64,000 nt of DNA. It comes from Phoronis australis. Lineage: Eukaryota; Phoronida; Phoronidae. The notes below the pieces were generated by a model. It saw only the letters and a program-made list of their open reading frames with translations. It searched no databases and was not told the origin of the DNA. A program made the position numbers and the translations under genes. Every line of letters starts with the position of its first letter. The stretch's first letter is position 1. This document shows, one piece after another, positions 23,666-35,640 of the stretch. The stretch covers positions 1,288,139 through 1,352,138 of the forward strand of contig NMRA01000036.1 of NCBI GenBank assembly GCA_002633005.1. The letters run 5' to 3'.

Positions 23666-24249
23666 GTCACAGTCGACGGAACTGGGGTGCGGCAAAGTTG
23701 TCTTTATTCATTTCCAAAACATTTCTATAATGAAATACAGTTGCATACTTCCTGTACTAGTTATTCGTTTAATATTAATTTTTGGATAAGAATTCAAATA
23801 AAATAACCTTATTGACTGCATCTGTGCTAAACATTCGTCACAACAACACCCGGCAACAGTGTACACAATCGGTTTTCAAGCGATAGAAGCATATATTTCC
23901 CACAATGCAACTGCGGCGGCAAATTCCAGATGGCGGATTTGCACATTCGCTATTGACAAGTTGCAGCGCAAGGAAGTTGAGTAAAAACTGAAAGCGCTCT
24001 GACGGGGTGACACAAATTCGACGTGTCATGTCACCATTGATGATACCGAGAACGACATCGCAGACCACAACATCGCCACCGATACTGTCAACAATACCGA
24101 CAACTCCGCCAAAAAGACTTACTTCGTCAAGGAAAAAGACGACACAGTCTCCAACTCTGGTGCCAATATTGACGCACTCACAACAATTACGAAGTCGCAA
24201 TCATTGATGACGTTTCTGTCATGAAACCATGAAGCATGGCCAAGAACCT

Positions 24250-24495
24250 AAGCGCATCCAGCCTTTAATATGGGGGGGGGGCTCGAATTTCTGCCGATGT
24301 GGACCTTTTGCTGACCAAAAAGCGGGAGGACTAAAAATGGGATACCACCTTCATTGTACGTCTCTGCCTTTTCAGTGGATTTTGTCTCGTTTTCATGGAC
24401 TTTTTGTTTATCTGAGGCGGACCTTTTTGCCTACTTCGCCAAATGGGGGCGGGGGGCTCCTTCGAGCCCCTCGAGCCCCCCTGGGTGCGCGCATG
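24250..24495. mobile_element. hAT-like G-run TIR element, copy B
   Basis: Colinear with 16222-16432. The left end is CAGCCTTTAATATGGGGGG. The right end CCCCCCTGGGTGCGCGCATG reads in reverse as CATGCGCGCACCCAGGGGGG, echoing the sequence flanking copy A's left end (GCATGCGCGCACTCAG). It has no coding capacity and is non-autonomous. Confidence 0.65.
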
Positions 24496-24499
24496 AAGA

Positions 24500-27370
24500 A
24501 AGGAGTGTAAAGAATAGACATTTGTGAACATACATGTAGTCTGTTACGTCACCGGCGTCGCTGTTGTGTTGGCCAGGGGCATTCAAATGTTCTACCAGGG
24601 TGCGGCAGTCGAGAGCCAGTCGTGACACATTGTAAACGTGTCTAGAAGCTGTTTAGAGAAAGTGGAACCATTATGTCGACAATGAAGACTTGTGACATTC
24701 AGCGGACGAACTGGCGACCGCAAGATAATGGTGTTCAAAGTCGGATGCTAAGAGGAAGGCACTGACCACAAGTGCACTGTGCACGAACTGTGTGAAATGA
24801 CAAGATGGACTCTGACTCAATAATAGTAATTTGGGTGCCACATGGAGAGTGGTCGACCCTGTTATGGAACTTATTCGCGTTTGTGTGTAAAGGTTTGTTA
24901 TTGTTGGAAGCTTCATTAAGTATTGTTTCTTTTAAACCTCTTTTTTTCTACTGAATTTTCTGATTTAAGTCACGTCGTGACGGGGAGCATACGCCAAGAC
25001 TCGCCGAATATACGCCATAAGAAATCAATCAATGAAAGCCATTGGAAAATGCCTAATAACACGGAAACAGTAAGTCATACACTGCAGGTATTCGTGATCA
25101 GATCTAGACACATACTAAGTGTCATAAGAATCTCCCAAAGGACCACGGAGCTCCGCAAAAGATTATTCACCATCTTGCATCCGACAGAAACGGGTGGCAC
25201 ACTCCAAATAGCCATAGACAAAGTCTTTCTACACACCAAATTTCAGAACCGCGATCAGAAAATTCGAAAACTGGCCTGCTGTGAGGTTGCCCAAAAGCAA
25301 CACTCCTTGAGCTATTAACGGGAACGTGGGGCGTGTTAAATTCGTGTCGATCAGTCGGACGTAAGATGTTACTCGTAGTGTTCATATAAACGAACGGAAA
25401 TTCATTTTGCCAAGTAATGAAGTGTTCCCGAATGTGGACTTATGAATGAATGCGAATTTTAGACCATAATGTTAATCTCCTTTTTGTCTTGTTTATACTG
25501 TCACTTATGGTCACAATGGTAAGACCACACACCCGGTAACTGCACACCTCTCGGCCGAAAACAAAGAAACATTCCTGCACCATTTTAGCGTACCAGCTAC
25601 ATGTACGCTAGGGTGTTGAAATGCACTCGCAGTGCATGACAAACGGTATGCTTCTAGGAGTCTAGGACTGTTTAATATAAGTTTCATGAAATACAATAAG
25701 ATACAATTTTACCATAGATTTTTAAGGCCTTCAAGAAAAAGATAAAGAACTTACCCATTATGAAAAGGAATGTACGTTCTACCAAAATGACCACATCTTT
25801 TGTTATGCCCCGTTGGTGTCATTTACATTAACACGCTACGTAGCACCACTTTAAAAAGCACTTGTCGAGACCAAACAGGCCACTACGAGTTACTGTGGTT
25901 GTCCGACGAAAATTAAATGGTGCCATCCTATCGACATCACATACCCTTGTACCAAGTTTCATTGAAATAAATCAAGCGGTTCATCAGATATCAATGCTCT
26001 TTCACCAAAAAAATCATGAAAAAGCCACACTCCCTGACCGCGAAGGGGGGGGGGGGCGACGCAGATTAAAAAGGTGATAATTCTATTGTGCCAAATTTCA
26101 TAAGAGTCGGACCAGGGGTTCCTGAAATATGTGACCACATGTAAATATGTGGGCGCACTACGACCGCGTCATAGCGTCAATTGACCTGTCGCAAGGATTT
26201 TGAATGAAGGCTTAACTGACCATTTAGAACGCATCATTATTGACACATCTTCATTTCGAAGCCGCCATTTTACCCGACAAACAACACTTTACTGGGTAAA
26301 AATTATTGTTTGTTAGTAAACATTACGCAAAGGGGCGATTGGTCAATTTTGAAAAGAACCATAGACCAGAAACGAAAAGCTTTTTTGTCCTCATCTCAAG
26401 TGAAAACAATTGTTGCTTACAAAAATGATGACGACACATTTGTAGTCATGTGATTTTGTTTCTGCTAAAACGCGATTTTTGATGAAGAAACTTCAATGGA
26501 CATGAAACATTACAAGACATAAGGATTGCTAGCTATCGGCGGCCTGGTTATATTTGAGAACCTAGCTTTCGAGCCCGTCCTGGGACCTTGCCTACGCAAT
26601 GTTGAAGTCTTTTTGACAGCCTAGTTACCCGGGTTAAAATGTGACAGATCCCAGAAACGCATCTTTACCTCATAGATTGATTAAAAAACACGTGTGACTT
26701 TTTTCTCATTTCTAAAAGCTAGCAACATCCTTGTAATGTCAAACGTTCTAGAAAAATATTGTATTATGGTTGAGTATACTTGTGTAATTTTTATGCAGAT
26801 AATACATGTAGATTTCTGTAATGATCAAGGATATTTTAACATGATTCAAGAAACATATGGTTTTGTCCGTCAAAGCCTCCTTTCGCCTCATTTAGTTGGC
26901 TAAAAAGGAAAATTGAATTCAAACTTTTACTCTCATTAATCGAACTCCTAATATTTCTTAAGTTGACAGGGCTCCATTTCTGTTATCAGCTCAAGTTGCA
27001 GGCAATACGCCATTGCTCCATGTTCGAATTCGTAATTTTGGAACATTATGAAAGTAAAAAGTCTTGTTAGGTTTTCGTTTCAGCCACCTAAAAGACGAAC
27101 ACCAGCTTTAAATATATAAAGACAAGTGACATCCGGTATCGAAGGAGCACATCTAGGCACTCAGGTTAGAAGAAAAGTTTAGGTACCCGATTTGAAAGGA
27201 ATCAAGGTCAAAGATCATATGTCAAAGGTTACAGGTCACGTAAGCTGCAACTGGAAGTGACGTCATCCGCCAACCGGAAGAACGTGGCAATGACGTCATA
27301 CGTCATTTCGTAATAGCTTTAAGCGGACTAGTCGAAGTGGGACCTCGATCCAAGGTCATGCGTTTAATAT
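24500..27370. other. Intronic, no gene recognised
   Basis: A degenerate segment at about 25860-26120 (CCAAATTTCATAAGAGTCGG, TTCATTGAAATAAATCAAG) resembles parts of the array at 42050-43360. Poly-G runs occur near 26046. No gene was recognised. Confidence 0.4.
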
Positions 27371-27377
27371 AGCGTGC

Positions 27378-27528
27378 GTTCAGTAGACGCTAGGACCTAC
27401 GCTAGGACCTACGCTAGGACCTAGCAAAAATCCAGTCAAAGTCAAGTGTTCTTATTTAAAATACACGGCAATATCTCACGTAATCTCGTGAAGTCTTGCT
27501 TTTTAGCGAGGTCCTAGCGTTACTGAAC
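27378..27528. mobile_element. Short TIR element with internal 12-bp tandem units, copy 1
   Basis: The ends GTTCAGTAGACGCTAGGACC and GGTCCTAGCGTTACTGAAC are inverted repeats with one extra base on the left. The unit ACGCTAGGACCT is repeated three times at the left end. The inside (GTGTTCTTATTTAAAATACACGGCAA...GTCTTGCTTTTTAGCGAGG) is shared with 57975-58125 in the opposite orientation. The size of about 150 bp fits a MITE. Confidence 0.8.
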
Positions 27529-28009
27529 GGGAGGCAGAAGTCGTCGGTAAAGCGGAAGGAAATGAAAAAGAGGTCATAACCGAATCGGAAATCACGTGAC
27601 CGCCGTCATCACCAGACACGTTAAGACGTGTGACCGTCCACCACATGGATGTTCCGACACTAAGAAGACGTTGAATACGATGTGTTTGTAGAGTTCAACT
27701 GATCGGGATTGGAAACAGAATAGGGTTTATGGTGCGCAATGAATAACAACAAAAGTTTGATTTCCATATTTTGCGTGCGCCACATGTCGTTGCATAAGTT
27801 ATTTCCCTTTGTTCTCTCTCGTATCTCTCAACAACAGATGTCGCGTATACCTAATCCGTGAAAGGTACTCAAGTAGTAAGGTGATATTGAAAAAAATCTT
27901 TAAAATTAATCGTGTATTAATAACAAAGTACATTCCAATGCACTACACAGATCATCGAGGCGATAACACACAATTATCCGTACAAGTGGTAAATTTATTA
28001 AATGTCCTG

Positions 28010-28850
28010 AATTAAATTTTAATGGTCCAGTGGTGACATCGTCGTCTAACACCTGTCTTTTGGCACAAAAGTAGGTGAATGCACACCCCTCCTGTAGATA
28101 GGTATACATTGTGTTTTCGCCGCCTAACCGAAATGTTTTGTTCAGGACCGAGCTAAACTTTGAGATACCTCGTCTTATCGGTTTCATTTCTCCGTTATTG
28201 TACTGCTTTGAAGCTAAAATGAGATTTACCGTTGTCCGGCCCTCATGTAATACGTTTTAGAGCAAAGTGCGATGCAGTAGTCCCCTTCGAATTCCAACTT
28301 CAATAAACCAGCCGTGTCCATGTGGTAGGCCTCGCTTTCTTCTGCGCCTGTTTGTGGAACCCTACATGTTTTTCCCTCTCGAAAGGTTCTTGCATGTCGG
28401 GTTTAATCGCGTGCTCTAGACAGTTACCAGAAATGGCCATGTACGACTAGTCCGTGTCCATCTCGCAATATTCGAAATCGGATCTGTCGACAAATCTAAT
28501 ATGAAGTCGTAAAACTCTAACATGCGCAACTTCGCGTACTGATAGACAAAAAAGTTAATTTGAAGTGACAGGTTTAGGTGAATGGTCTTCTTTTTCATCT
28601 CCAATTGGCAGATTCCGTTCCTGATTTAGTTGATATGTCTAAATTCCGGGCACTGCACATACCGTTGAGCCTTAGCCTCTCCGCAGTACTTGACTCACGC
28701 TGCCTTTCTTGATTCGTTACCGTTTTGCCATACGCACTGTTACCTATAAGCTTGCTTTTGTCTTTGTCCCTTTCCTGTCTAGCGTCACTAACTTCCTCAC
28801 CAAAATGTTCGAAACATTTTGCGGGAGTGAAGTCGACCACTTAGATGTTT
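28010..28850 (-). pseudogene. Polinton-type protein-primed DNA polymerase B remnant
   Basis: The minus strand reads VVDFTPAKCFEHFGEEVSDA, then KLIGNSAYGKTVTNQERQRE, the polymerase motif around the nucleotide-binding Tyr. In a shifted frame EVKYCGEAKAQRYVQCPEF follows. Next comes LQINFFVYQYAKLRMLEFY, then the catalytic region in a shifted frame (Asp-Thr-Asp type, near 28450). It ends NTMYTYLQEGCAFTYFCAKR. This is the C-terminal half of the polymerase of self-synthesising Polinton/Maverick transposons. A stretch expected before KLIGN (usually about ten residues) is missing, and there are stops and shifts, so it is dead. No other Polinton gene could be recognised nearby; the fragment at 30297-30430 is a candidate only by position. 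Confidence 0.8.
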
Positions 28851-29008
28851 CTTATCTCTGTTCGGGGTTGTGCAATGTGGCATGTGAGAGTGCACTTTTC
28901 AAAAATGCAACCTATATTTAAGAAGGTAAACATCAGCAGAGACGACGCAGGGGAATTTAGGAGGGAGTATGCAGAGAAAACAAAATCATGAGCCCACTAC
29001 GACGACTC

Positions 29009-29951
29009 TTCGTGGTTGCAAATGTTTTGAGAGGCCACCAATGAATAAACCACTGCGTTACCGGCGTCAGGTGCAATAAAGGTAATTGACCGGGCACCGA
29101 GGCCGTGTGAGTACATGCTAATTTAGTGTTTGCTGACAGAAAGCTGTTGTGAAATAGTAACTCGATTTTATATGCTATGATCACATGTGAGGGGAATCTT
29201 TATTTAGATATACATTATTCAAATCATTGTTACTATACAACATTTGCCCTGACGGTTCTATGAGAGGGGAACCTGACTTCGCGGCCCCCGAAAAGTAAGT
29301 AGATTTTCAGTTTCGTGGATAATTCACCTATATAATTACGTGCACATTATTTTTGTGACTGGAAGTTTAGTTTCCAACCTAAGCTGCTTTATGTTCGTGA
29401 TGTCCAGCCACGGCGGCTGCGACGGGCCTGGTCGGGTTCCGAGCAACTGGCGGGGATTAACAAGCATTTTATGTGTTTAGAACTGAAAAAAATCGCAAGT
29501 GTAAAAGTAAAACACATAGCTATGTTCCCCATCTGTATTTCACGGAAGAATGATTCAAATTTATCAGCAAATAGACCCGAACTCCTGTGATCGACCATGG
29601 TAATTTGGCCTACCGAACTCTGTAGGCTACGGTACGTTCAGATACCTATAAATCCGTAGCAGTGAAATAAAACAACACGTTTGTTCAAGAACTCGATGTA
29701 TTTGTAAGGGGTTTACATCGAATTTTGACGATTTATTGGTGTAAAACGATGAATTCAAGCGACAAGTTGACACCAGTAAGCGTGTTGTGAACGGCTGAAC
29801 AGACTGCGTTTGAACCGATTGCATCATTGGTTAATTTCAAAACCTCCGTCTGCCGTTAGGTGTCAAGCAAAACAACTGAACCTCCTGTTATCGAGTGGAC
29901 CTACTCGATCTAAATTGATATATAATAGGTTGTTTTTTGGGTGGATTCTCC
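29009..29951. repeat. Dispersed repeat, copy 2 (copy 1 at 3865-4386)
   Basis: Same orientation and order as copy 1, with about 410 extra bp between GTGAGTACATG and ATTTCACGGAAGAATGATTC. It begins about 160 bp upstream (in the minus sense) of the Polinton polymerase remnant. No protein signature was found. Confidence 0.75.
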
Positions 29952-30296
29952 TTTAGACCTAATACATAAGGATTTGTGACGTCATTGTCACATTTTTCGG
30001 TAGGCGGATAATGTCCTTTTCGGTTGCTTCCCTCGCACGTTACTGTTGGTATTAATTTTTGGTTGATGACCTTGGACCCTCCCAAACGGGGTGCCTAAAC
30101 AACTTACTATACTACTCACATTCTTAACCGAAAACTTCTTAATATGGATATTGTTCATAACGTCTCCCCAAATTACTAATAACATTGTTGCAAATAAATC
30201 CTTAGACTTGGAGAAGCGGGTGTCGGTGATGAATTGTAGCAGTGCGTGGGAGGTGACTTTAATAAAACTGATTCAAAGACTGTAGCCCAGGGCGTT

Positions 30297-30430
30297 CTCT
30301 AGATAGTGATCGAGGAACTTTTCAGAGTAGAAGACATGTTGTCTTCCACAATGCTTCTTGAACAGGTCGACCTTAAAGTTAAACGGCTCAGCAACCACCG
30401 GATTTTAGCTACGGATGAACTCTATACATT
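30297..30430 (-). other. Unrecognised short open segment
   Basis: The minus strand reads VVAEPFNFKVDLFKKHCGRQ, then HVFYSEKFLDHYLENALGY and a stop. The composition looks like real protein, but I cannot name a family. It may be a decayed transposon gene, possibly related to the Polinton remnant nearby; that is inference from position only. Confidence 0.3.
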
Positions 30431-31744
30431 AGAGAACGTGAAGTCGGTAAGGTCGAGCTACACATGATGGGGCGCAAAACAGTAGTAGCGAGATACATGT
30501 ATCTTGGACATTTTATCTGGGACCGTTGTTTGGGACAACTTCTGATCACTGTGTGTGAGGAACCATACAAAAATACTGTCAAAGAAGCATTGGCACTGCC
30601 GCAAGATCAAATAGAAAATCAAGTCAGCAATCAACCAGGACTCCAGCTTCCTGATAGTGAGAATTCAGAACTACCGAGTCACGCAAGGACTGAACACATC
30701 AGCAGCTACGAGGGACCGTAGAGTGGGGATCAAAACGTACAAAATCTCAGATTAAATGATTTATGTTTTACTCAGGGTACTACATTTTTGAGAATCTAAA
30801 CATACATGTGACCAAATCATTCATTTTTAGATCATCCAGAGGCATTAACGATGTCAAGTTCCGACTCAATTTCTCATTCGGCTCATTGCAAGTACTAATA
30901 CGTCAGAGAACGGAAAACGTTGTTGTTTGATTAATGGATAACAGCTAACTTCAAATCTCAACATTTAGAGACTAAACGATCGTTGCAACTTCAGGCAGCT
31001 GACTGCGAGCGCATGCGTGCATTTATCATGAGTGGGAGGAGATTTGTAACTCTGTGATAACCACAGGGTTTTTGCAGAGTGCGTATTTCAAAAATCGTTA
31101 ATTTTGTGATTTGTTTTTGAAATTTCCTCTCAGTGGAAAGTAAATTACTCTGTACTAGACGTTGCAAGATGGTACTTTCGTCAGGGTTTGTTTAAAAGAT
31201 ACGCATACTTTTGCCGATCTTTCGCGTTCCAACATCAATTCTCTTCAAAGACGTAGGCCTGTTTGTTCTTTCAAACCATCGTTATAGCGATCTTATCCTT
31301 TTTGATTTGACATTGGTTAGAATATGTCGCACCAGAATCCCCTGACGGTGTCTTACTGTCTTCACTATGGAAGCTAGACCTTCGTAACGAGCAACAAAAT
31401 GGGATTAGTATACGGCAATGGTCACGTCTGTCACTTCTTCTCACCTTTAAAAATTATTTCTAAGCTAAGTGAGGAACAACCAGAGGCGAGTTTGTAAATT
31501 GAATTGATATAACCTAAATCAAAAGTGATTTTGTGAAAGAACGAACGGGTTAATGCCCCTTAAAATGAGATACTTACAGCTTTCCATCATCATTGGACAT
31601 GTCTGGGTGTCAAACGGGTACTTCCACAAGTGCATCTGACAGGCCAGGGTGGCGGATATTCTGGAAATTAGATCAACGTTTCTTTCTAGTCCAGTTATTC
31701 TAGGGCTCTAGAGTGCCCAACCTAGGAATAATTGCAACAGGAGG

Positions 31745-32190
31745 GGTTTTTTTTGCATAAATGGCATCTTTAAACATCCCTTGGTGACAGAAAAAGTCTA
31801 CCGAAATCAGAGTGGCGGAAGTAGGTCTTTCAAAATGGCGGAAAAAATGGCCGCCAAAACCGGTGTTTACTGCTTTTTGGCTTGTTTCTCTTATGCAACA
31901 GCTGAAAATAACACAATGAAGCTCGTCATTTCATAATTGGCATACCAATCAAGAGATGCAAATTTTCCGTAAAATAAAACCATCATGGCCGACAAAATGG
32001 CAGCCAAAACGGCAATTTGGTACATGCTGCAAAATTTCGTTTCATAATTTGCCCTGAAAATGGCAAAATTTCTATGTATTTGTAAGTTAAACAATTGAAA
32101 GTATCTGGACCTTACAGTTGATTACTAATTGGAGAGAAATAATCAAGATGGATGGCTGACAAAATGGCCTCCAATTCACAAATAACTCCA
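31745..32190. repeat. ATGGCGG/ATGGCCG-rich repeat
   Basis: Contains AAAATGGCGGAAAAAATGGC (31833), ATCATGGCCGACAAAATGGC (31983) and AGATGGATGGCTGACAAAATGGC (32147). The start, GTCTACCGAAATCAGAGTGGCGGAAG, is found inverted at about 38385-38420. A short related block lies at 38190-38420. Confidence 0.6.
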
Positions 32191-33420
32191 ATTTACCGCA
32201 TGTACATTCTGCAAATTTTGTTTGTAACTTGAGAAGCGTTTGCACAAAAACTTTTTGCAATCTACAGTCAGGCTTAATGACTTGATTCGTTATAAAGTTT
32301 GTTCTTAAGATTTAGCTACTAAATGTGGAATTTTAATCAAAGTTTAGATTATTTAATGTAAAATTTGGTGTTTTCAGAAAAGGCTTATCAGTTAAATTTT
32401 CATAAGGAATTTCACACTCTCAATTATTTTTTAAATGTACTCATTGGAGGTATCAAAAATGTTAGTTTTTAGAAGAATATGTAATTCTGGTGGAATTATT
32501 GGCTTATTCAGTACACAAACCCTGAATCACTTTGGGCAGGAAGTGGCTTGGTTCTCTGCTATTGGAGAAATTATCAGTTGTTCCCATGCAAAGATTTCGT
32601 CTGCTACTGACATGAGTGGAGAATTTGGGAGCTGATTTCACCTGAATTTGATGAAAAATAAGTTAATTTGTGTAACAAAAACCTAGTAATTAAGCGTTTA
32701 ACATTTAGTACTCATAGTTGGTTTACTATGCATGCTTTTTATGAACATAGATAACTAATTTTAGAGGAAATTAGTGCCACCAAACCAACTGACAGTGATA
32801 TGCAGTGGCTTGTTCTTAGCCATTCTTGGCGAATTTTATACTAAGATGAGCTTTCTGGGATTTCTTGGAACGTAATGTCAGGCATTAGGCTTCAAGTTCT
32901 TGAGACAGAGTATGCACCCAAACAGTGTGATCCATATGTTAAATTGAAAAAGTGTGGATAGAGTAGTGAGTTGGCCTATGTTGGTAGACTCAGCACTTAA
33001 TGCTATCATCACAGCCACAGTGTTCAACATCCCACTTCCAAATATTGACAGATCAAATAACGCCAATCCAGAACCAGTAACTTCAAGATTTCCAGAAGGA
33101 AGTTACGGCTATTCGAAAATTTTGGAAGTCCCGAATGTCACCAAAACAGAACAGATTTCGTGCCAAAAGGTAGAGCAATTCAATGCTTGTAAACAAACGT
33201 TGGTTCGTCAGAATATATGGAGACAGATTCTTCAGACCTCTCAACTGATCACATATCTAGAGATACGTACACTTGGATATGCAACTCACAGGCAGTGTCT
33301 TCCGATTCTGAACCTTGGATTACAGTGGAATACACTCACGAGAGTTCACTTCTGGCTTCCAACATACTGCCACTGGTATATTCAAACAGGACTGAGTCCG
33401 ATTATAGATCCGCAGTGACA

Positions 33421-35640
33421 GAATGGTTTGTCAGAAGAATCAATGGCCATTGATATACTTGATGATGATTTGAATGCTGGTCTGAAGCTGTATGATGATC
33501 TTATTGCTGGCATGACGTCTATGTATGCTCGTCGGAATATTTTGTGGGAATCCGTCTTTGCAAAGTCGAACCAGCAGTCTCTGGCTACAGTATATGAAGA
33601 TGCATGACACCCTTCGACTTTTTCTAAAAGCAGAAATAACGTCAGATTGGGAACTTCACCTAAACGTAGTTTCTAATATGCTGCCTTACTTTGCTGCTGC
33701 TGGTTACATCTCATATGCAAAATCTGCATACATGTACTTGCAGCAGATGCACCAACTCAAAGACACCCATCCAGACGTATACAGCATCTTTATTAACGGC
33801 CACCATGCCATAAAACCAAGAGACATGTTCTGGGCAGGCTTGTCATTTGACTTGTAATTGAAAACCATTAATTCAACAGGAAGCTGCGGAATGGGAGATA
33901 CGCAGCGTGGGCTGTGGCTGCTTTTCATGCCGGCATGCATGCTCAAGTATAAATGGTGCCATGCGGAGTATGACAAACCTGAGTTGCTAAACAATTGAGC
34001 AGCATAAAGAATGTACATGTACCTTGGCCAGACAGTCACGGGATGACAAAGACATCCTCAGCCTTGTTGAATTCCTCCATAACAGAAACCCATTTGACCG
34101 GGATTACAGAACATCGCGACTGTTGTGACTGCATGCACACGTGTCAATGCCGAAAATTCCAAGGAAGCGGGGAAGGCAAATCTCTTGTCTACAGAGGGGT
34201 CGAGTGTGAAAGATTTCACATTCATAAAGAAAGACAAGGTTGTGGGAATGACAAGTCCACTAGTTCATGTTGTCAATAGTGATTTTACACAAGTGGATCC
34301 ACAACTGTTGTTTCAGCGATTGCTGACAGCCGCAAAAGACAACTTACAGTGAATGTTTATCAAGCCTTTTGAAGTTTGAGCTGTATGTTGTCTCCCTCGC
34401 TCTTTTTGATTGATCTGGTCTTCCCAGAGTCGCTGAGCTGATGCACTCTGGTCCAGTGGAGCACAACCTACCTGAGGATTACTAATTTCCAGAAAACACG
34501 GTGATGCGTACAATTGACAGCGGTGCTCTCCTTCACTGTATTGTATGACCTAAAAGGTGCAACGTTTCAGTCAGTAGGTCGAGCTAATGTGTATTACGAC
34601 AGCAAGTACACCCAGCTTACTGTTGTTTATGATGGTTGTGGAGGTGGCCCATCAACTGAAGATGTCTCCCATGTTCGAAGACTGGATGGGGTGGTTGGAA
34701 CTGAAGTTCGCTTCAATGGTGAAATGGAGATCAAGTCAAAGAAGAGAGTTCACATTTTTGGCAAACAGCAGAAACAAACAAAGATTCATTCACTTCTTCT
34801 CGAAATGCCGGTTGCATAGTGGTACAAGCTCAAGTTGACGCAGATGTTTTAATTGAAGAAACTGTAGTAGAGAATGCAGCACAAGGTCATAGTACCCTCA
34901 TTGCAAACGATACAGACTTGTTGGTTCTTTTGTGTTACCATTCTACTTCACAACAATTTCCAATATTCATGATCTGAAAAGAGGCACCAAAACGAGAGGA
35001 GAGTCAGGGACATCAAGAAACTACAGTTGTCTCTTGGTGCCGAAACTTGCTCGCTTTTGCCGTTTGCGCATGCAAGTTGGTGGTTGCAATACAACATCAC
35101 GGCTGTTTGGTATTGGCAAAGCTCTCTAATTCAAGAAACTGCGTGATCGAGAGTTACGCGAAAAGGCTAGAGTATTCACTAGACCTGATGTAGCTGAAGC
35201 AAGACATCCTTGAAGCTGGTAAAAGATTTGTGCTTTATGGCGGTACTGGCTCTGGAAATTAAAATGGCTTGCAATGCAGGCGATTTGTGGAAAAGGTGTC
35301 ATCAAGCGTAGCCCAAGTCATTACCACCAACTGCTTCAGCAGGTAAATTCCATACTGCCAGGACAAGCGCAACATGAGTCAAGTTTCTGTGGCAGTGATC
35401 TAGACCCTCTAGATTGAGAATGGATGCTGGCAAGAGGAAAACTCATTCCCATGACGACGGACCAGCCAGCAGCACCAGAGAACCTGCTGATAGTAAGATG
35501 CTCGTGCAAGACCAACTGCAGTTCCAAGAGATGTACTCACAAAAAGTTAGAATTGCCGTGCTTGGTTGCATGTGGATAATGCAGTGCTATAAGTTGCAGC
35601 AATTTTAATTCTCAGTTGAAAGAGAATAGTTGTGTAAGTA
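33421..35640 (+). pseudogene. Decayed PIN-like / cysteine-rich multi-copy family protein
   Basis: Many short frames in one order and direction spell out one ancestral protein. First comes YDDLIAGMTSMYARRNILWE, then NMLPYFAAAGYISYAKSAYM with HPDVYSIFINGHHAIKPRDM and FWAGLSFDL. About 34125-34350 reads KEAGKANLLSTEGSSVKDFT and VDPQLLFQRLLTAAKDN. About 34600-34800 reads PSTEDVSHVRR and FLANSRNKQRFIHF. Near 34903-34930 there is ANDTDLLVLLCYH, which resembles the second acidic motif of a PIN-like nuclease fold, followed by GGCNTTSRLFGIGKAL. The end (35499-35600) is a cysteine cluster, CSCKTNCSSKRC with further Cys after it, similar to CXC/TSO1-type metal binding. I recall similar uncharacterised multi-copy proteins in marine invertebrates, but cannot verify this here. 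Stops and shifts occur in every segment. Sequence upstream to about 32950 may be its N-terminus. Confidence 0.7.

Noticed and set aside
23838-24207. Overlapping open frames on both strands with Asp/Asn/Thr-rich or Val-rich content
   Set aside because: Low-complexity codon pattern, no motif, and upstream stops without splice signals.
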